Shown: piece by piece, positions 1 through 8,231 of the stretch
How the letters are laid out: each line of letters starts with the position of its first letter
How positions within the stretch are numbered: position 1 is the stretch's first letter
Origin: an uncultured Clostridia bacterium
GTDB taxonomy: Bacteria; Bacillota; Clostridia; Oscillospirales; Ruminococcaceae
Assembly: GCA_947589355.1 (NCBI GenBank)
Contig: CANPZC010000009.1
Span: 1-64,000, forward strand
Direction of reading: 5' to 3'
Length of the DNA: 64,000 nt
Position numbers and translations under genes: made by a program
Notes under the pieces: model-generated
What the model saw: the letters and a program-made list of their open reading frames with translations, nothing else
Database searches by the model: none
Told to the model about the DNA's origin: nothing

Positions 1-282
1 TGAACCGCAGAAATGGCAAGTACGCGCTAAAGGCGCAAAACCGTTTCTAACTTCTAACCTCTCACCTCTAGCCTCTAGCAGCGGAAGAATATTCTGTCAG
101 TCATTTCCCTTTTGGGCGTATCGTGGGAGGGTGTATTTTATTTCAAGAATGATCTTATAATTCGCAGTACGGACAAGCCTACTTCTCTTGCCTCTTGCTT
201 CTCTCTGAACCGCAGAAATGGCAAGTACGCGCTAAAGGCGCAAAACCGTTTCTAACTTCTAACCTCTCACCTCTAGCCTCTA
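1..282. repeat. 77-bp direct repeat, two copies
   Basis: Bases 1-77 and 206-282 are identical copies 205 bases apart. Each ends in a pyrimidine-rich stretch with repeated CTTCTAAC/CTCACCTCTA words. A diverged third relative lies at about 34912-34990 inside the nested element described there. The spacer (83-140) contains a block that recurs with changes at about 37043-37100. No reading frame here looks like a protein. I read this as debris of a small interspersed repeat family; its left end may lie outside the window. Confidence 0.8.
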
Positions 283-564
283 ATAGGGCAAGCCGACCAC
301 TTTGAAAAGCTTGTGCAAAATTCATTTGTGCTTAAATTAAAATGGCATCGTGTATCATGCCAAAAAGTGAGAAGATGTCTGCAAAGCGCGCAGTAATGCG
401 GCATAGAGAAACACGCAGCAGGCAAAATTTCTGCAAAAGCTGCAAAAGCTACTGATAAAGATAAAGAGAAAGAGAAAGAAAAAGAATATGTTTATGTTTA
501 TGAAAAAGAAAAAGAGCGCAAAGCGCTATCAGATGTTAGAAGTTAGATGGCGAGACGTAGAAGC
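283..564. other. Gene-free stretch with a purine-rich tract
   Basis: No gene is supported here. Bases about 453-517 form a strand-biased tract built from GATAAAGA/AAAGAGA-like units followed by TATGTT repeats. It is low-complexity sequence. Read as codons it would be almost pure lysine and arginine with no ribosome site. Confidence 0.5.
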
Positions 565-868
565 TTTTCACTTTACGTTGCGTTCTCTGAGAGAACGCGG
601 CAAAAAAGATATGGCTACAACTAAGGGAGGCTCTCTCTTGCAGAGCCTCCCCTCTTAAAAAACAGTCCACAGGACTGTTTTCTAATTCACCCCTTGCAGA
701 GCGCACGATGTAGGGGCTTTCGCCGTACTGCGGTAGCGTTCGCAAGCGAACGCAGGCGACAAAGGGCTTTCCGCCCGGCGTATGCTTGCATACGCTGTGA
801 CCCATGACGACCCTTTTGAAAAAGGGTCGATCGAAAACTTTTCCGTTCTTGACAAGAAATTAAAACTT
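565..868 (+). repeat. Interspersed hairpin-rich element, copy 1 (diverged)
   Basis: This carries the same ordered modules as the copies at 8232, 34701, 37118 and 42312: a GCGTTC..GAACGC hairpin, a GGGAGGCTC..GAGCCTCCC hairpin, an AACAGTCC..GGACTGTT hairpin, a GAGCGCAC block, and a terminal CCTTTTGAAAAAGG..GAAAACTTTT block ending near CTTGACA. This copy has an extra GC-rich inverted stretch at about 729-800. It ends about 35 bases before the convergent gene at 906. It appears non-coding. Confidence 0.75.
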
Positions 869-905
869 TGCGTACTGTGGAAGCAAAAGAAAAACTTCAA
901 GGCGC

Positions 906-1691
906 TCACTCGCTGCTTTCAAGCTCGCTTATGTCTACCATAAACGCTTCTTTCAAAAACTCGTCAAGCTCGTCTTCGCTCATTTCTTTGTCGTTCACTG
1001 TCGCGCTCTCAACATACATACCGTTGTAATAATAGCCATCATAGTCAAGCAGAAACGTTACCGAAATATCTTCGCCGCCCTTTGTCATAAGCGCTGTTAC
1101 ATATCTCTTGCTGCCCTCTTTTTCGTACTCATATTCAACAGGCTGCGGCAGGTTACCGCCGCTGTTTGAAGTGCAGTACAGGTTCAAAAGCGCATCTACA
1201 GTGCGTGTCGGGTCTGCCACATAGTTTTCCTCCTGCGGCAGATCAAGAATGTATGAAGTGTAGTATTCTTTCACAAGATCTATATAGTCGTCATCGCCGT
1301 AAGTAAGCGCGGCAGTAAAGCCGTTTGATGCGATCGCAAAAAACATACACAGCACCGCAACGATGCCGACCGTCGGTGTGCGCCGCAGAGCTTTGCTGCG
1401 CTGAAACATATACACCACGGGGAAAAACACCGCAGGCGTTATGCTCGGAGATCGCCACATACCCATTTTTATAAGCTTTTTGCAATCCTGACGGCAAACT
1501 ATTATTCTCATCACGATTATGACCGCCCACAGAAGTATGCCGAGGTATTTGCTTGCGGCGTAGAGCTCAAAAATTACACCGAAAAACGGCAGCAGAGCCG
1601 TGTACCACATAAGCGCGTTGTCAGCCTGCGGCAGGTCTGAAAGGTTTATGGTGTTGTCGCCGCTGTAATATGTCTGCTTGAATTCAACCAT
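906..1691 (-). CDS. Membrane protein of unknown function
   Basis: This is a 261-residue protein that I do not recognise. Hydrophobic segments lie at about residues 22-60 (likely two spans) and 108-130; the rest of the C-terminal half is acidic and soluble, probably outside the cell. The start at 1691 is chosen because an AAAGGAGC ribosome site lies just upstream; a frame-open ATG 36 bases earlier has none. The first 8 bases overlap the end of the ttcA-like gene, so translation is probably coupled. It is the last gene of the operon starting at 3381. No function can be assigned. Confidence 0.7.
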   Translation of the reverse strand: MVEFKQTYYSGDNTINLSDLPQADNALMWYTALLPFFGVIFELYAASKYLGILLWAVIIVMRIIVCRQDCKKLIKMGMWRSPSITPAVFFPVVYMFQRSKALRRTPTVGIVAVLCMFFAIASNGFTAALTYGDDDYIDLVKEYYTSYILDLPQEENYVADPTRTVDALLNLYCTSNSGGNLPQPVEYEYEKEGSKRYVTALMTKGGEDISVTFLLDYDGYYYNGMYVESATVNDKEMSEDELDEFLKEAFMVDISELESSE

Positions 1692-2424
1692 TTTCCTGCT
1701 CCTTTCGCGAAATTCCCCAGCCGTCAATGCCGCTTCGCCTCATCGCGCCGAATATCCTGTCTGTAAAGCCTTTGTCAGACTTTTCGCGTTCTTTTATAAA
1801 CTGCTTCATTTCCTCGCGCTTTGTGTGACCGTCAACTGGGCAGGCAGATTTCACCACAGGCAGCGCGTTTCTGTTTGCCGCCGAGCGTATGTCTTTTTCG
1901 GGCGCGAACACCAAAGGGCGTATCACAGTCACATCTTTTCGCGAAAGATAGCTCTTCGGCGCAAAGCAGCCTATGCGACCTTCTATAAAAAGATTCATAA
2001 AAAACGTTTCTACCGCATCATCGTTATTGTGACCCAAAGCCACCTTGTTGCAGCCGTGTTCTTTTGCGGCATCGTGCAAAGCTCCGCGCCTCATTCTCGC
2101 GCACAGAGAGCAGGGGTGTTCTTCGTTTCGTATATCAAAAACTATCTGACCTATAGAAGTTCTTTTAAGTATGTATTCAATACCCATTTCATCGCACAGC
2201 TTTTGCACGGGCGAGTAGTCGTTTTGTACGCCGCCGAAACATGGGTCTAAAGTCACCGCCGCTATGTCGTAATCTATGCCTATAAAGCGTTTGAGCAGGT
2301 AAAGACCCCTGAGCATTACCATGCTGTCTTTGCCGCCCGAAACGCCCACGGCTATCCTGTCGCCGTTTTGTATAAGGTCAAATTCCGTTATCGCGCGGCG
2401 CATATATCCGAGTATCTTCTGCAT
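1684..2424 (-). CDS. ttcA: TtcA-family PP-loop ATPase (tRNA 2-thiolation)
   Basis: A 246-residue protein with the PP-loop SGGKDS near residue 29, which in this family binds ATP and adenylates the substrate. A CSLC pair follows at about residue 131 and a further Cys in SACPVDG near residue 193; this is the three-cysteine pattern of TtcA proteins, which hold an iron-sulfur cluster and make 2-thiocytidine in tRNA. TilS, the other common PP-loop enzyme, lacks these cysteines. Its ATG directly follows the TAA of the upstream glycosyltransferase and its 3' end overlaps the next gene, so it is the middle gene of a tight operon. Family is confident; the exact modified base is inferred. Confidence 0.8.
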   Translation of the reverse strand: MQKILGYMRRAITEFDLIQNGDRIAVGVSGGKDSMVMLRGLYLLKRFIGIDYDIAAVTLDPCFGGVQNDYSPVQKLCDEMGIEYILKRTSIGQIVFDIRNEEHPCSLCARMRRGALHDAAKEHGCNKVALGHNNDDAVETFFMNLFIEGRIGCFAPKSYLSRKDVTVIRPLVFAPEKDIRSAANRNALPVVKSACPVDGHTKREEMKQFIKEREKSDKGFTDRIFGAMRRSGIDGWGISRKEQENG

Positions 2425-3381
2425 TTATTTTTCGTCCTCGTCCGAAAGAATTTTTTCAACTATAAAGCGCGGTCGCTGCTTTGTTTCAAGATATATCTTG
2501 CCTAAATATTCGCCCAGTATGCCCATCGCAAGCAGCTGCAAACCGCCCAGAGCCCATATAGATACCGCCAGACTTGCCCAGCCCACTACTGTGTGACCCG
2601 TAAAAAATCTTACCAAAAAGTATATGAGCATACCTATGCTTACCAAAAACGCGCATATTCCCGTTACAGTTATGAAACGCAGCGGCTTTACCGAAAGAGA
2701 TGTTATGCCCTCCCACGCCAGCGCGAGCATTTTTTTCAAGGGGTATTTGCTCTCCCCTGCCAGACGCTGCTTGCGCTCGTATTCAACAATGTCGCTTTTA
2801 AGACCTATCATAGGCACTAAGCCGCGCAGAAATATATTGACCTCGTGAAATTTAGAAAATTCCTCTAATGCCCTGTCGCTCATAAGGCGAAAATCGGCGT
2901 GGTTGAATATTACTTTAGCGCCCATTTTATTGAGTATCTTATAATAACCCTCTGCCGTAAAGCGCTTGAAAAAGCTGTCTTTCTCGCGAGAGGAGCGCAC
3001 GCCGTAAACTATGTCGCAGCCCTGCTCGTATTTTTCTATCATAAGGTCTATAGCGTTTATATCGTCCTGAAGATCGGCATCTAAAGATATTACAGCATCT
3101 GCCCTGCCCCTCAGCGCCATGAGCCCGCCCAGCAAAGCGTTCTGATGACCGCGGTTGCGTGACATCTTAATGCCGTCAAATATCTTTTCCGCGCCGTGAA
3201 GCTTTTCTATTATCTCCCATGTGCTGTCGCGCGAGCCGTCGTCTATAAAAACTATCCTGCTGTCTTCGGAAATTTTGCCGCTTTCCATAAGGGAGCGGTA
3301 TTTTCTCAGCAGTTTTTCGGCGCTGTCGGGCAGAACTTCCTGCTCGTTGTAGCAGGGTATAGCCAGATACAGTTTCAGCAT
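2425..3381 (-). CDS. GT2 family glycosyltransferase (GtrB/DPM1-like)
   Basis: A 318-residue protein. It has an N-terminal GT-A domain beginning LYLAIPCYNEQE, with the DDGSRDST and LDADLQDD acidic motifs that bind nucleotide sugar and metal. Two C-terminal transmembrane spans (about 235-260 and 270-295) end near a GEYLGKIY motif typical of polyprenyl-phosphate glycosyltransferases. Such enzymes load a sugar onto undecaprenyl phosphate at the inner face of the membrane for envelope glycosylation. The ATG at 3381 is chosen for its GAAAGGA ribosome site; 31 upstream in-frame codons lack one. First gene of the operon with ttcA. The donor sugar is not readable. Confidence 0.85.
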   Translation of the reverse strand: MLKLYLAIPCYNEQEVLPDSAEKLLRKYRSLMESGKISEDSRIVFIDDGSRDSTWEIIEKLHGAEKIFDGIKMSRNRGHQNALLGGLMALRGRADAVISLDADLQDDINAIDLMIEKYEQGCDIVYGVRSSREKDSFFKRFTAEGYYKILNKMGAKVIFNHADFRLMSDRALEEFSKFHEVNIFLRGLVPMIGLKSDIVEYERKQRLAGESKYPLKKMLALAWEGITSLSVKPLRFITVTGICAFLVSIGMLIYFLVRFFTGHTVVGWASLAVSIWALGGLQLLAMGILGEYLGKIYLETKQRPRFIVEKILSDEDEK

Positions 3382-3418
3382 TTTCTCACGTCCTTTCAAA
3401 AAAAGATATACCACATCT

Positions 3419-3447
3419 ATATTATCACAAAACCTATTCAAAGTCAA
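3419..3447 (-). promoter_or_regulatory. Promoter of the GT2-ttcA operon
   Basis: On the minus strand TTGACT (3442-3447) is followed by a 17-base spacer and TAATAT (3419-3424), about 40 bases before the GT2 start. Confidence 0.6.
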
Positions 3448-3449
3448 CA

Positions 3450-3484
3450 ACAAATACGCCGCAGGAGAACCCACGGCGTATTGA
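3450..3484 (-). terminator. Terminator after mazF
   Basis: A 9-bp perfect stem (AATACGCCG 3453-3461 with CGGCGTATT 3474-3482) lies just past the mazF stop. On the minus strand it is followed by a T/G-rich run. It separates mazF from the GT2 operon promoter. Confidence 0.6.
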
Positions 3485-3498
3485 ATAGATATGGTATG

Positions 3499-3855
3499 TT
3501 AGCCCTGACCCAAGCCGAAACTTATTTGCAGCGCACTGTTTATCTTGGTCATAGATGCGCTGTCAAGCTCGCCCATGCGTTCTTTCAGGCGACGCTTATC
3601 TATAGTTCTTATCTGCTCTAAAAGCACTACGGAATCCTTTGCAAGACCGCAGCTGCCCGAGTTCACCTCAATGTGCGTGGGCAGCTTTGATTTATCGCGC
3701 TGGCTGGTTATGGCAGCCGCTATTACTGTGGGGCTGTGCCTGTTGCCTATATCGTTCTGCACTATAAGTACGGGTCTTATGCCGCCCTGCTCCGAGCCTA
3801 CCACGGGGCTGAGATCGGCGTAGTATATCTCGCCGCGGTGTACCGGTACTGACAT
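3499..3855 (-). CDS. mazF: MazF/PemK family endoribonuclease toxin
   Basis: A 118-residue protein with the PemK/MazF fold. The start reads RGEIYYADLSPVVGSEQGG and continues to RPVLIVQND, then the ITS..K and SVVLLEQIRTIDK segments typical of Firmicute EndoA. These enzymes cut mRNA or rRNA at short single-stranded motifs. The ribosome site AAAGGAGTG precedes the ATG. No MazE-type antitoxin is visible: the 334 bases upstream have no credible frame and the downstream gene is a glycosyltransferase. It ends in its own terminator, so it looks monocistronic. The family call is firm; absence of an antitoxin is only shown for this window. Confidence 0.88.
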   Translation of the reverse strand: MSVPVHRGEIYYADLSPVVGSEQGGIRPVLIVQNDIGNRHSPTVIAAAITSQRDKSKLPTHIEVNSGSCGLAKDSVVLLEQIRTIDKRRLKERMGELDSASMTKINSALQISFGLGQG

Positions 3856-4189
3856 TTGTTTTCACTCCTTTGTATTTGCATATCAGGCAGTTGTCTGCAT
3901 TTCACACTGTTTGCCTGTTGTAGATATTATTGCCGTTATGCATAGGTTTAATCATTCTCTCAATAAAATGTAATATGTAAATAAATGGCTGTTGCCTGCA
4001 CGTTGTATTATATGCTGCCGGAACGAAAAATGTCATATTATGGTTCTGAGCGCGCCGCATTTGTGTAAAATGCAATAAATATCGGCTGATTTTGTTGCTA
4101 AACGCCTAAATTCGCCGCCGCCGTTTGACAAAAAATATATAGTATGATACAATTATTGTATAGACTTTTACGACAAGGGGGCTGCCGAA
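3856..4189. promoter_or_regulatory. Intergenic region with promoter for the 4190 gene
   Basis: This 334-base gap between divergent genes has no credible coding frame. A plus-strand promoter is clear: TTGACA 4125-4130, 17-base spacer, TACAAT 4148-4153. An AAGGGGG ribosome site precedes the GTG at 4190. Confidence 0.65.
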
Positions 4190-4948
4190 GTGGTTTGCAA
4201 AAAGTGTAAAGAAGTATTGCCGGACGATGCCGAAGTTTGTACCTGCTGCGGTGCGAAAATAAAGCATAAAAAGCAAAAAGAAAAGAAAAACCGCTCAGAT
4301 GTTGGCAACGTACAGAAACCGAAAGGTTCGCTGTCGTCTAAGATAAAGATAATAGCAACACTTGCTGTGGCAGCGCTGGCGGTAGTGATAGTCATAGCTT
4401 TGATAGTATCTTTGGTATCCGACGACGGCAAAAAGACTGCCGAAGTGCTTTCGGAGTATATAGGTCAGACCATGCTGGAAGCCAGAAACGACAGCGATAT
4501 AAAGGTGTTCGATGAATCAAAATTCAGCGCGGTGAACAACGCCATGAAGTTCAACTACCTGATCGAGGACGACGACAGCGTGAAAGTTGACGGCATAAAG
4601 TTCCCCGAGTGGGTAGTTACCGTGTGCCTTAACGACAGCGACGAGATAGTCACCGTAACGTATACGGATTTTACCACCTGCAAGAAAAACCACAAAGGTC
4701 AGAAAGCGGATAAAGTGATAGATCTTGACAACGTTATGAAAAACGAAAAGTATAAAAACGTTGAAAAAGAAATAGACCTCGATGTATACAGCATTAAATA
4801 CGAGAACGCTTTTATCACTTATACATATAAGTATTATTATGAGGACGAGGCAGGCAACGAGCAGGCAGTGCGCCTTACCGTGACTTACAACGTGAATATG
4901 GAGTATCAGTATTACAGCTCGGAGCTTGTTTACCCCGATGATATCTGA
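4190..4948 (+). CDS. Zinc-ribbon membrane-anchored protein
   Basis: A 252-residue protein starting at GTG. A four-cysteine zinc ribbon (C3, C6, C17, C20) is followed by a lysine-rich linker, one transmembrane span at about 50-75, and an extracellular domain of about 175 residues rich in D, E, K and Y. The topology (zinc ribbon inside, single span, soluble domain outside) matches the pseudokinase encoded next on the same strand, so the two may work together in envelope sensing (inference). It has its own promoter and is followed by a terminator, so it is not co-transcribed. No enzymatic motif is seen. Confidence 0.7.
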   Translation: MVCKKCKEVLPDDAEVCTCCGAKIKHKKQKEKKNRSDVGNVQKPKGSLSSKIKIIATLAVAALAVVIVIALIVSLVSDDGKKTAEVLSEYIGQTMLEARNDSDIKVFDESKFSAVNNAMKFNYLIEDDDSVKVDGIKFPEWVVTVCLNDSDEIVTVTYTDFTTCKKNHKGQKADKVIDLDNVMKNEKYKNVEKEIDLDVYSIKYENAFITYTYKYYYEDEAGNEQAVRLTVTYNVNMEYQYYSSELVYPDDI

Positions 4949-4954
4949 TATTTG

Positions 4955-4993
4955 TGCAAAATGTGCTTTTCTTTTCGGAAAGCGCATTTTTTG
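4955..4993 (+). terminator. Terminator after the zinc-ribbon gene
   Basis: A stem pairing ATGTGCTTTTC with GAAAGCGCAT is followed by six T, starting about 8 bases past the stop codon. Confidence 0.75.
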
Positions 4994-5066
4994 TCGTTTC
5001 AGCTGTATCAATGATTACAAAAAGGCTACAAATGATTGCTGAAAGTTTAAAAATATGAATATGCTG

Positions 5067-5095
5067 TTGACAAAGAGCAAAGATACTGTTATCAT
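5067..5095 (+). promoter_or_regulatory. Promoter of the pseudokinase gene
   Basis: TTGACA 5067-5072, 17-base spacer, TATCAT 5090-5095. The same -35 and -10 hexamers recur before pfkA. Confidence 0.6.
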
Positions 5096-5174
5096 ATAAT
5101 AAGTACATTATGCGCTGAATGTGTCATAATGTACTGAAAGTATTATAAATATATTGTAAGAGAGGGGGAGAACT

Positions 5175-7022
5175 ATGAACGCAAAAGAGCTTGGTCTTTG
5201 CCTTGGCTGTATGAATGAGCTTAACGCTGACGGCACTTGCGACAATTGCAGCTATGGCAGCGATGTTCCGCGTATACAGCCGTACTTAGCGCCGGATACC
5301 ACGCTTGACAACAGGTATCTTGTCGGCAGACTGCTTACCTACAACGGCGAGGGCGCATCTTATATAAGCTATGATAATATCACGCACGAAAAGGTCGTTA
5401 TAAGGGAATATTTCCCCGATACGTTCTGCTCGCGCAGCCGCAATTCTGACAGCGTTACCGTAAATCCCGACTGTCTTGCAAAGTATAAAACGTATATGTC
5501 GGAATTTGCCGAGGTGAACAAAACTCTTTCGAGGCTCAGAAATCTCCAGAATATACAGCCGGCTATAGATATGTTCTCTCAGAACAACACAACTTATGCG
5601 GTTTACCCCTATGTTGAGGGGCTTTCGCTGAAGAAGTTCTTGCAGTCAAATTCGGGCAGGCTCTCGTGGGAGCATGTGAAGAAGATGTTTCCGCCTGTGT
5701 TCACAACTTTAAGTCTTGCTCACAATGCAGGCGTTATACACCGCGGCATTTCGCCCGAAAACATAATAGTTACCGTTAAAGGTGAACTGAAAATTTGCGG
5801 CTTTTGCATAAGCGCGATAAGAACTTCAAATTCGGAGCTCACGCCCGAGCTTTATTCGGGGTATGCCGCGCCCGAGCAGTACAGCTCGCTTGAATGGCAG
5901 GGCGCGTGGACGGACGTTTATGCAATTTCTGCGGTGCTTTACAGGATACTCACAGGCTGCGTGCCTACAGAAGCATACAGAAGAATAGGCAATGACGACC
6001 TTATAGAGCCTATAAAGATAAACCCCGATATACCGCCTGAAATATCGCGTATAATAATGCGCGGCATGGCGGTGAGGAGCGAAGACAGGATACAGAGCAT
6101 CACGGAGCTTGTAACAAGGCTTTTTGATCAGCCGCAGTATATAGAGCACGAAAAGGGCGCTACCCAGACCATACCCGTGCAAAGACCCGAAACGCAGAGC
6201 ACGGCTGAGAGCGGCGGCGAGAACGAAAAGGCAAAGACAGTTGCAGTTGTGGTGCTGGCTGCATCGCTTGTTGTACTGGCTATAATACTTCTGGTAATAA
6301 TGCTCAGCAGCGGTGAGAGTGATGATAGCTCATCGCGCCCCATTACAAGAGACCCTGCATCATACACGCCGATAGTTACCCAAGCACCGACCGGTGATGT
6401 TACCACCGCGCCTACAGAGAACTCAAACGTTGAGGCGGTGACTACGACAGCGGCACAGCAAAACCTCGGCGAGGGCTCATTTGTGCCTGCGCTCGTGGGT
6501 CTGAAGTACGAATCGGTAAAAACTAATCTGATGAAGACGTTCACGATCATCGAGGTCGATGATTATGACAATCCGGCGTACCCTAAGGGATATATCACGG
6601 CACAAAGCATTGAACAAGGCGTGGCGTTTGACCCTGCAAATATGCCGCAGCTTGAAGTTTCGATATCAAGAGGGCCATCTGAGATAGAAGTTCCTAAGTT
6701 TGACGGCATGAACAAAGATGCGTATGTTGAGATACTGACACAGGCAGGAATAGCATATGAGCTGAAAACGCAGTATTCAAACAAATTTGCAAGAGATATG
6801 GTCTCGCGCACGAGCATTACGCCGGGCGACAAGATAAACGTCAAGAACAAAGAAGTGCTGACGGTGTTTATATCTTCGGGGCCCGACCCTGCAACGACGA
6901 CCACGACCGAGGAGACTACAACTCCGACGACTACCGAGGCACAGCAGCCCGACGAGACCACGGCGGAGCAAACGCAGCCCGTCGGCGACAGACCGCTTGA
7001 CCCCGGAGAAATGGACGCGTAA
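5175..7022 (+). CDS. Zinc-ribbon Ser/Thr kinase-like protein with PASTA domains (likely pseudokinase)
   Basis: A 615-residue protein. In order: zinc ribbon (C9, C12, C22, C25), kinase fold about 45-320, one transmembrane span about 352-376, a Thr/Pro-rich linker, two PASTA domains (about 436-503 and 504-570) and a Thr-rich tail. PASTA kinases read muropeptides or lipid II outside and phosphorylate cell-wall and division proteins inside. Here the catalytic positions look lost: the VAIK lysine is Arg (VVIREYFP), the HRD Asp is Gly (VIHRGISPEN), and the DFG site reads GFC. It therefore probably works as a scaffold or sensor rather than a kinase (inference). The ribosome site AGAGGGGGAG precedes the ATG. 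Confidence 0.85.
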   Translation: MNAKELGLCLGCMNELNADGTCDNCSYGSDVPRIQPYLAPDTTLDNRYLVGRLLTYNGEGASYISYDNITHEKVVIREYFPDTFCSRSRNSDSVTVNPDCLAKYKTYMSEFAEVNKTLSRLRNLQNIQPAIDMFSQNNTTYAVYPYVEGLSLKKFLQSNSGRLSWEHVKKMFPPVFTTLSLAHNAGVIHRGISPENIIVTVKGELKICGFCISAIRTSNSELTPELYSGYAAPEQYSSLEWQGAWTDVYAISAVLYRILTGCVPTEAYRRIGNDDLIEPIKINPDIPPEISRIIMRGMAVRSEDRIQSITELVTRLFDQPQYIEHEKGATQTIPVQRPETQSTAESGGENEKAKTVAVVVLAASLVVLAIILLVIMLSSGESDDSSSRPITRDPASYTPIVTQAPTGDVTTAPTENSNVEAVTTTAAQQNLGEGSFVPALVGLKYESVKTNLMKTFTIIEVDDYDNPAYPKGYITAQSIEQGVAFDPANMPQLEVSISRGPSEIEVPKFDGMNKDAYVEILTQAGIAYELKTQYSNKFARDMVSRTSITPGDKINVKNKEVLTVFISSGPDPATTTTTEETTTPTTTEAQQPDETTAEQTQPVGDRPLDPGEMDA

Positions 7023-7032
7023 AGATTTCGGA

Positions 7033-7066
7033 GAGCCGTGCATAACGTGCGGCTCTTAAATTTTGT
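7033..7066 (+). terminator. Terminator after the pseudokinase gene
   Basis: A GAGCCG..CGGCTC stem with a short loop, followed by TTAAATTTT, begins about 10 bases after the stop. Confidence 0.55.
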
Positions 7067-7127
7067 TAAAATACGGAAAGTGAAGAAAAAATAATGACGT
7101 CAAAATGTATAAAACGTTCAAAATCTC

Positions 7128-7157
7128 TTGACAAGCGGCGGTGTGTTGTGATATCAT
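7128..7157 (+). promoter_or_regulatory. Promoter of pfkA
   Basis: TTGACA 7128-7133, 18-base spacer, TATCAT 7152-7157, about 90 bases before the pfkA start. Confidence 0.6.
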
Positions 7158-7200
7158 AAATATAGATATCGGCGCGGTGTGCGCTTGAATATAAATCATC

Positions 7201-7249
7201 AAGGAGGTGGAGGTCTGCGCTTTAAGTTTGCGCAGACTGCAATACTATG
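7201..7249 (+). promoter_or_regulatory. Ribosome site separated from the pfkA start by a hairpin
   Basis: A strong AAGGAGG lies at 7201-7207 but the only usable ATG is at 7247, 39 bases later; an in-frame TAA (7222-7224) rules out an earlier start. Between them is a perfect 8-bp stem, GTCTGCGC 7213-7220 with GCGCAGAC 7230-7237. Folding removes 25 bases and leaves an effective spacing of about 14. Confidence 0.6.
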
Positions 7250-8209
7250 GCAAAGGCAATAGGAGTTCTTACCAGCGGCGGAGATGCGCCGGGCATGAAT
7301 GCCGCAGTCAGAGCGGTAACAAGATTTGCTCTTAACAAAGGTATAAAGGTGTACGGTATCCGCAGGGGCTATAATGGTCTTATCAACGGCGATATATTTG
7401 AAATGGGCGCAAGAGACGTTTCGGGTATAATACAGCGCGGCGGTACTATACTTCGCACCGCAAGATGCCCCGAATTCAGAACGGAGGAAGGTATTGCAAA
7501 AGGCGCTGAACAGTGCAACAAGCTGGGTATGGACGGCATTGTTGTTATAGGCGGCGATGGTTCGTTCAGAGGCGCTGCCGACCTTTCAAGGCACGGCATA
7601 AAGTGCATAGGCATTCCGGGTACTATAGACAACGACATAGCCTGCACAGAGTACACAATAGGCTATGATACGGCTATGAATACCGCTATGGAAATGATAG
7701 ACAAGCTGAGAGATACAGCCGCTTCGCACGACAGATGCTCGGTAGTTGAAGTTATGGGCAGAAGAGCGGGTTATATAGCTCTTAATGTTGGTATCGCGGT
7801 TGGCGCCGAGGCTTGCCTTGTGCTTGAAGAAAATTATGACCTTGACGAGATAGCAAAGAGTATGCTGGCAACGAGAGAGCATGGCAAAACGCACTTCATC
7901 ATTGTTGTTGCAGAGGGCATAGGCAGCTCAGACGTTATCGCGAGAGAGATACAGGAAAAGACTCAGATAGAATCGAGAGTTACTATTCTCGGTCACATTC
8001 AGAGGGGCGGTTCGCCTACACTGAGAGACAGAGTTATAGCTACAGAAATGGGCTATTATGCGGTAGAGCTGCTGGCTGACGACAATACCAACAGGATAGT
8101 GGGTCTGAAGGACGGCAAGATATATGATGTTGACATTCAGGAAGCGCTTTCTATGACGAAAGAGTTCCCGAAGAAGCGTTACGATATACTGTATAATACG
8201 GCGTTTTAA
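7247..8209 (+). CDS. pfkA: ATP-dependent 6-phosphofructokinase
   Basis: A 320-residue protein, the usual length for bacterial PfkA. The N-terminus has GVLTSGGDAPGMNAAVR (ATP site), then GGDGSFRGA, the catalytic PGTIDNDI motif, MGRRAGYIA and GHIQRGGSPT. It phosphorylates fructose 6-phosphate in the committed step of glycolysis. The GGDGS motif marks the ATP-dependent rather than the PPi-dependent group. It appears to be a single-gene unit with its own promoter and unusual hairpin-spaced ribosome site; a repeat element follows 22 bases after the stop. Confidence 0.97.
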   Translation: MAKAIGVLTSGGDAPGMNAAVRAVTRFALNKGIKVYGIRRGYNGLINGDIFEMGARDVSGIIQRGGTILRTARCPEFRTEEGIAKGAEQCNKLGMDGIVVIGGDGSFRGAADLSRHGIKCIGIPGTIDNDIACTEYTIGYDTAMNTAMEMIDKLRDTAASHDRCSVVEVMGRRAGYIALNVGIAVGAEACLVLEENYDLDEIAKSMLATREHGKTHFIIVVAEGIGSSDVIAREIQEKTQIESRVTILGHIQRGGSPTLRDRVIATEMGYYAVELLADDNTNRIVGLKDGKIYDVDIQEALSMTKEFPKKRYDILYNTAF

Positions 8210-8231
8210 GCTGCAAAACTTCAGCGATAGA

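Noticed and set aside
1-282. CRISPR array from the repeated 77-mers
   Set aside because: Only two copies, repeat too long, spacer not of spacer size, and no cas genes.
453-517. Purine-rich tract as a lysine-rich peptide or triplex-forming signal
   Set aside because: No ribosome site or conservation evidence; low-complexity sequence next to repeat debris is the simpler reading.
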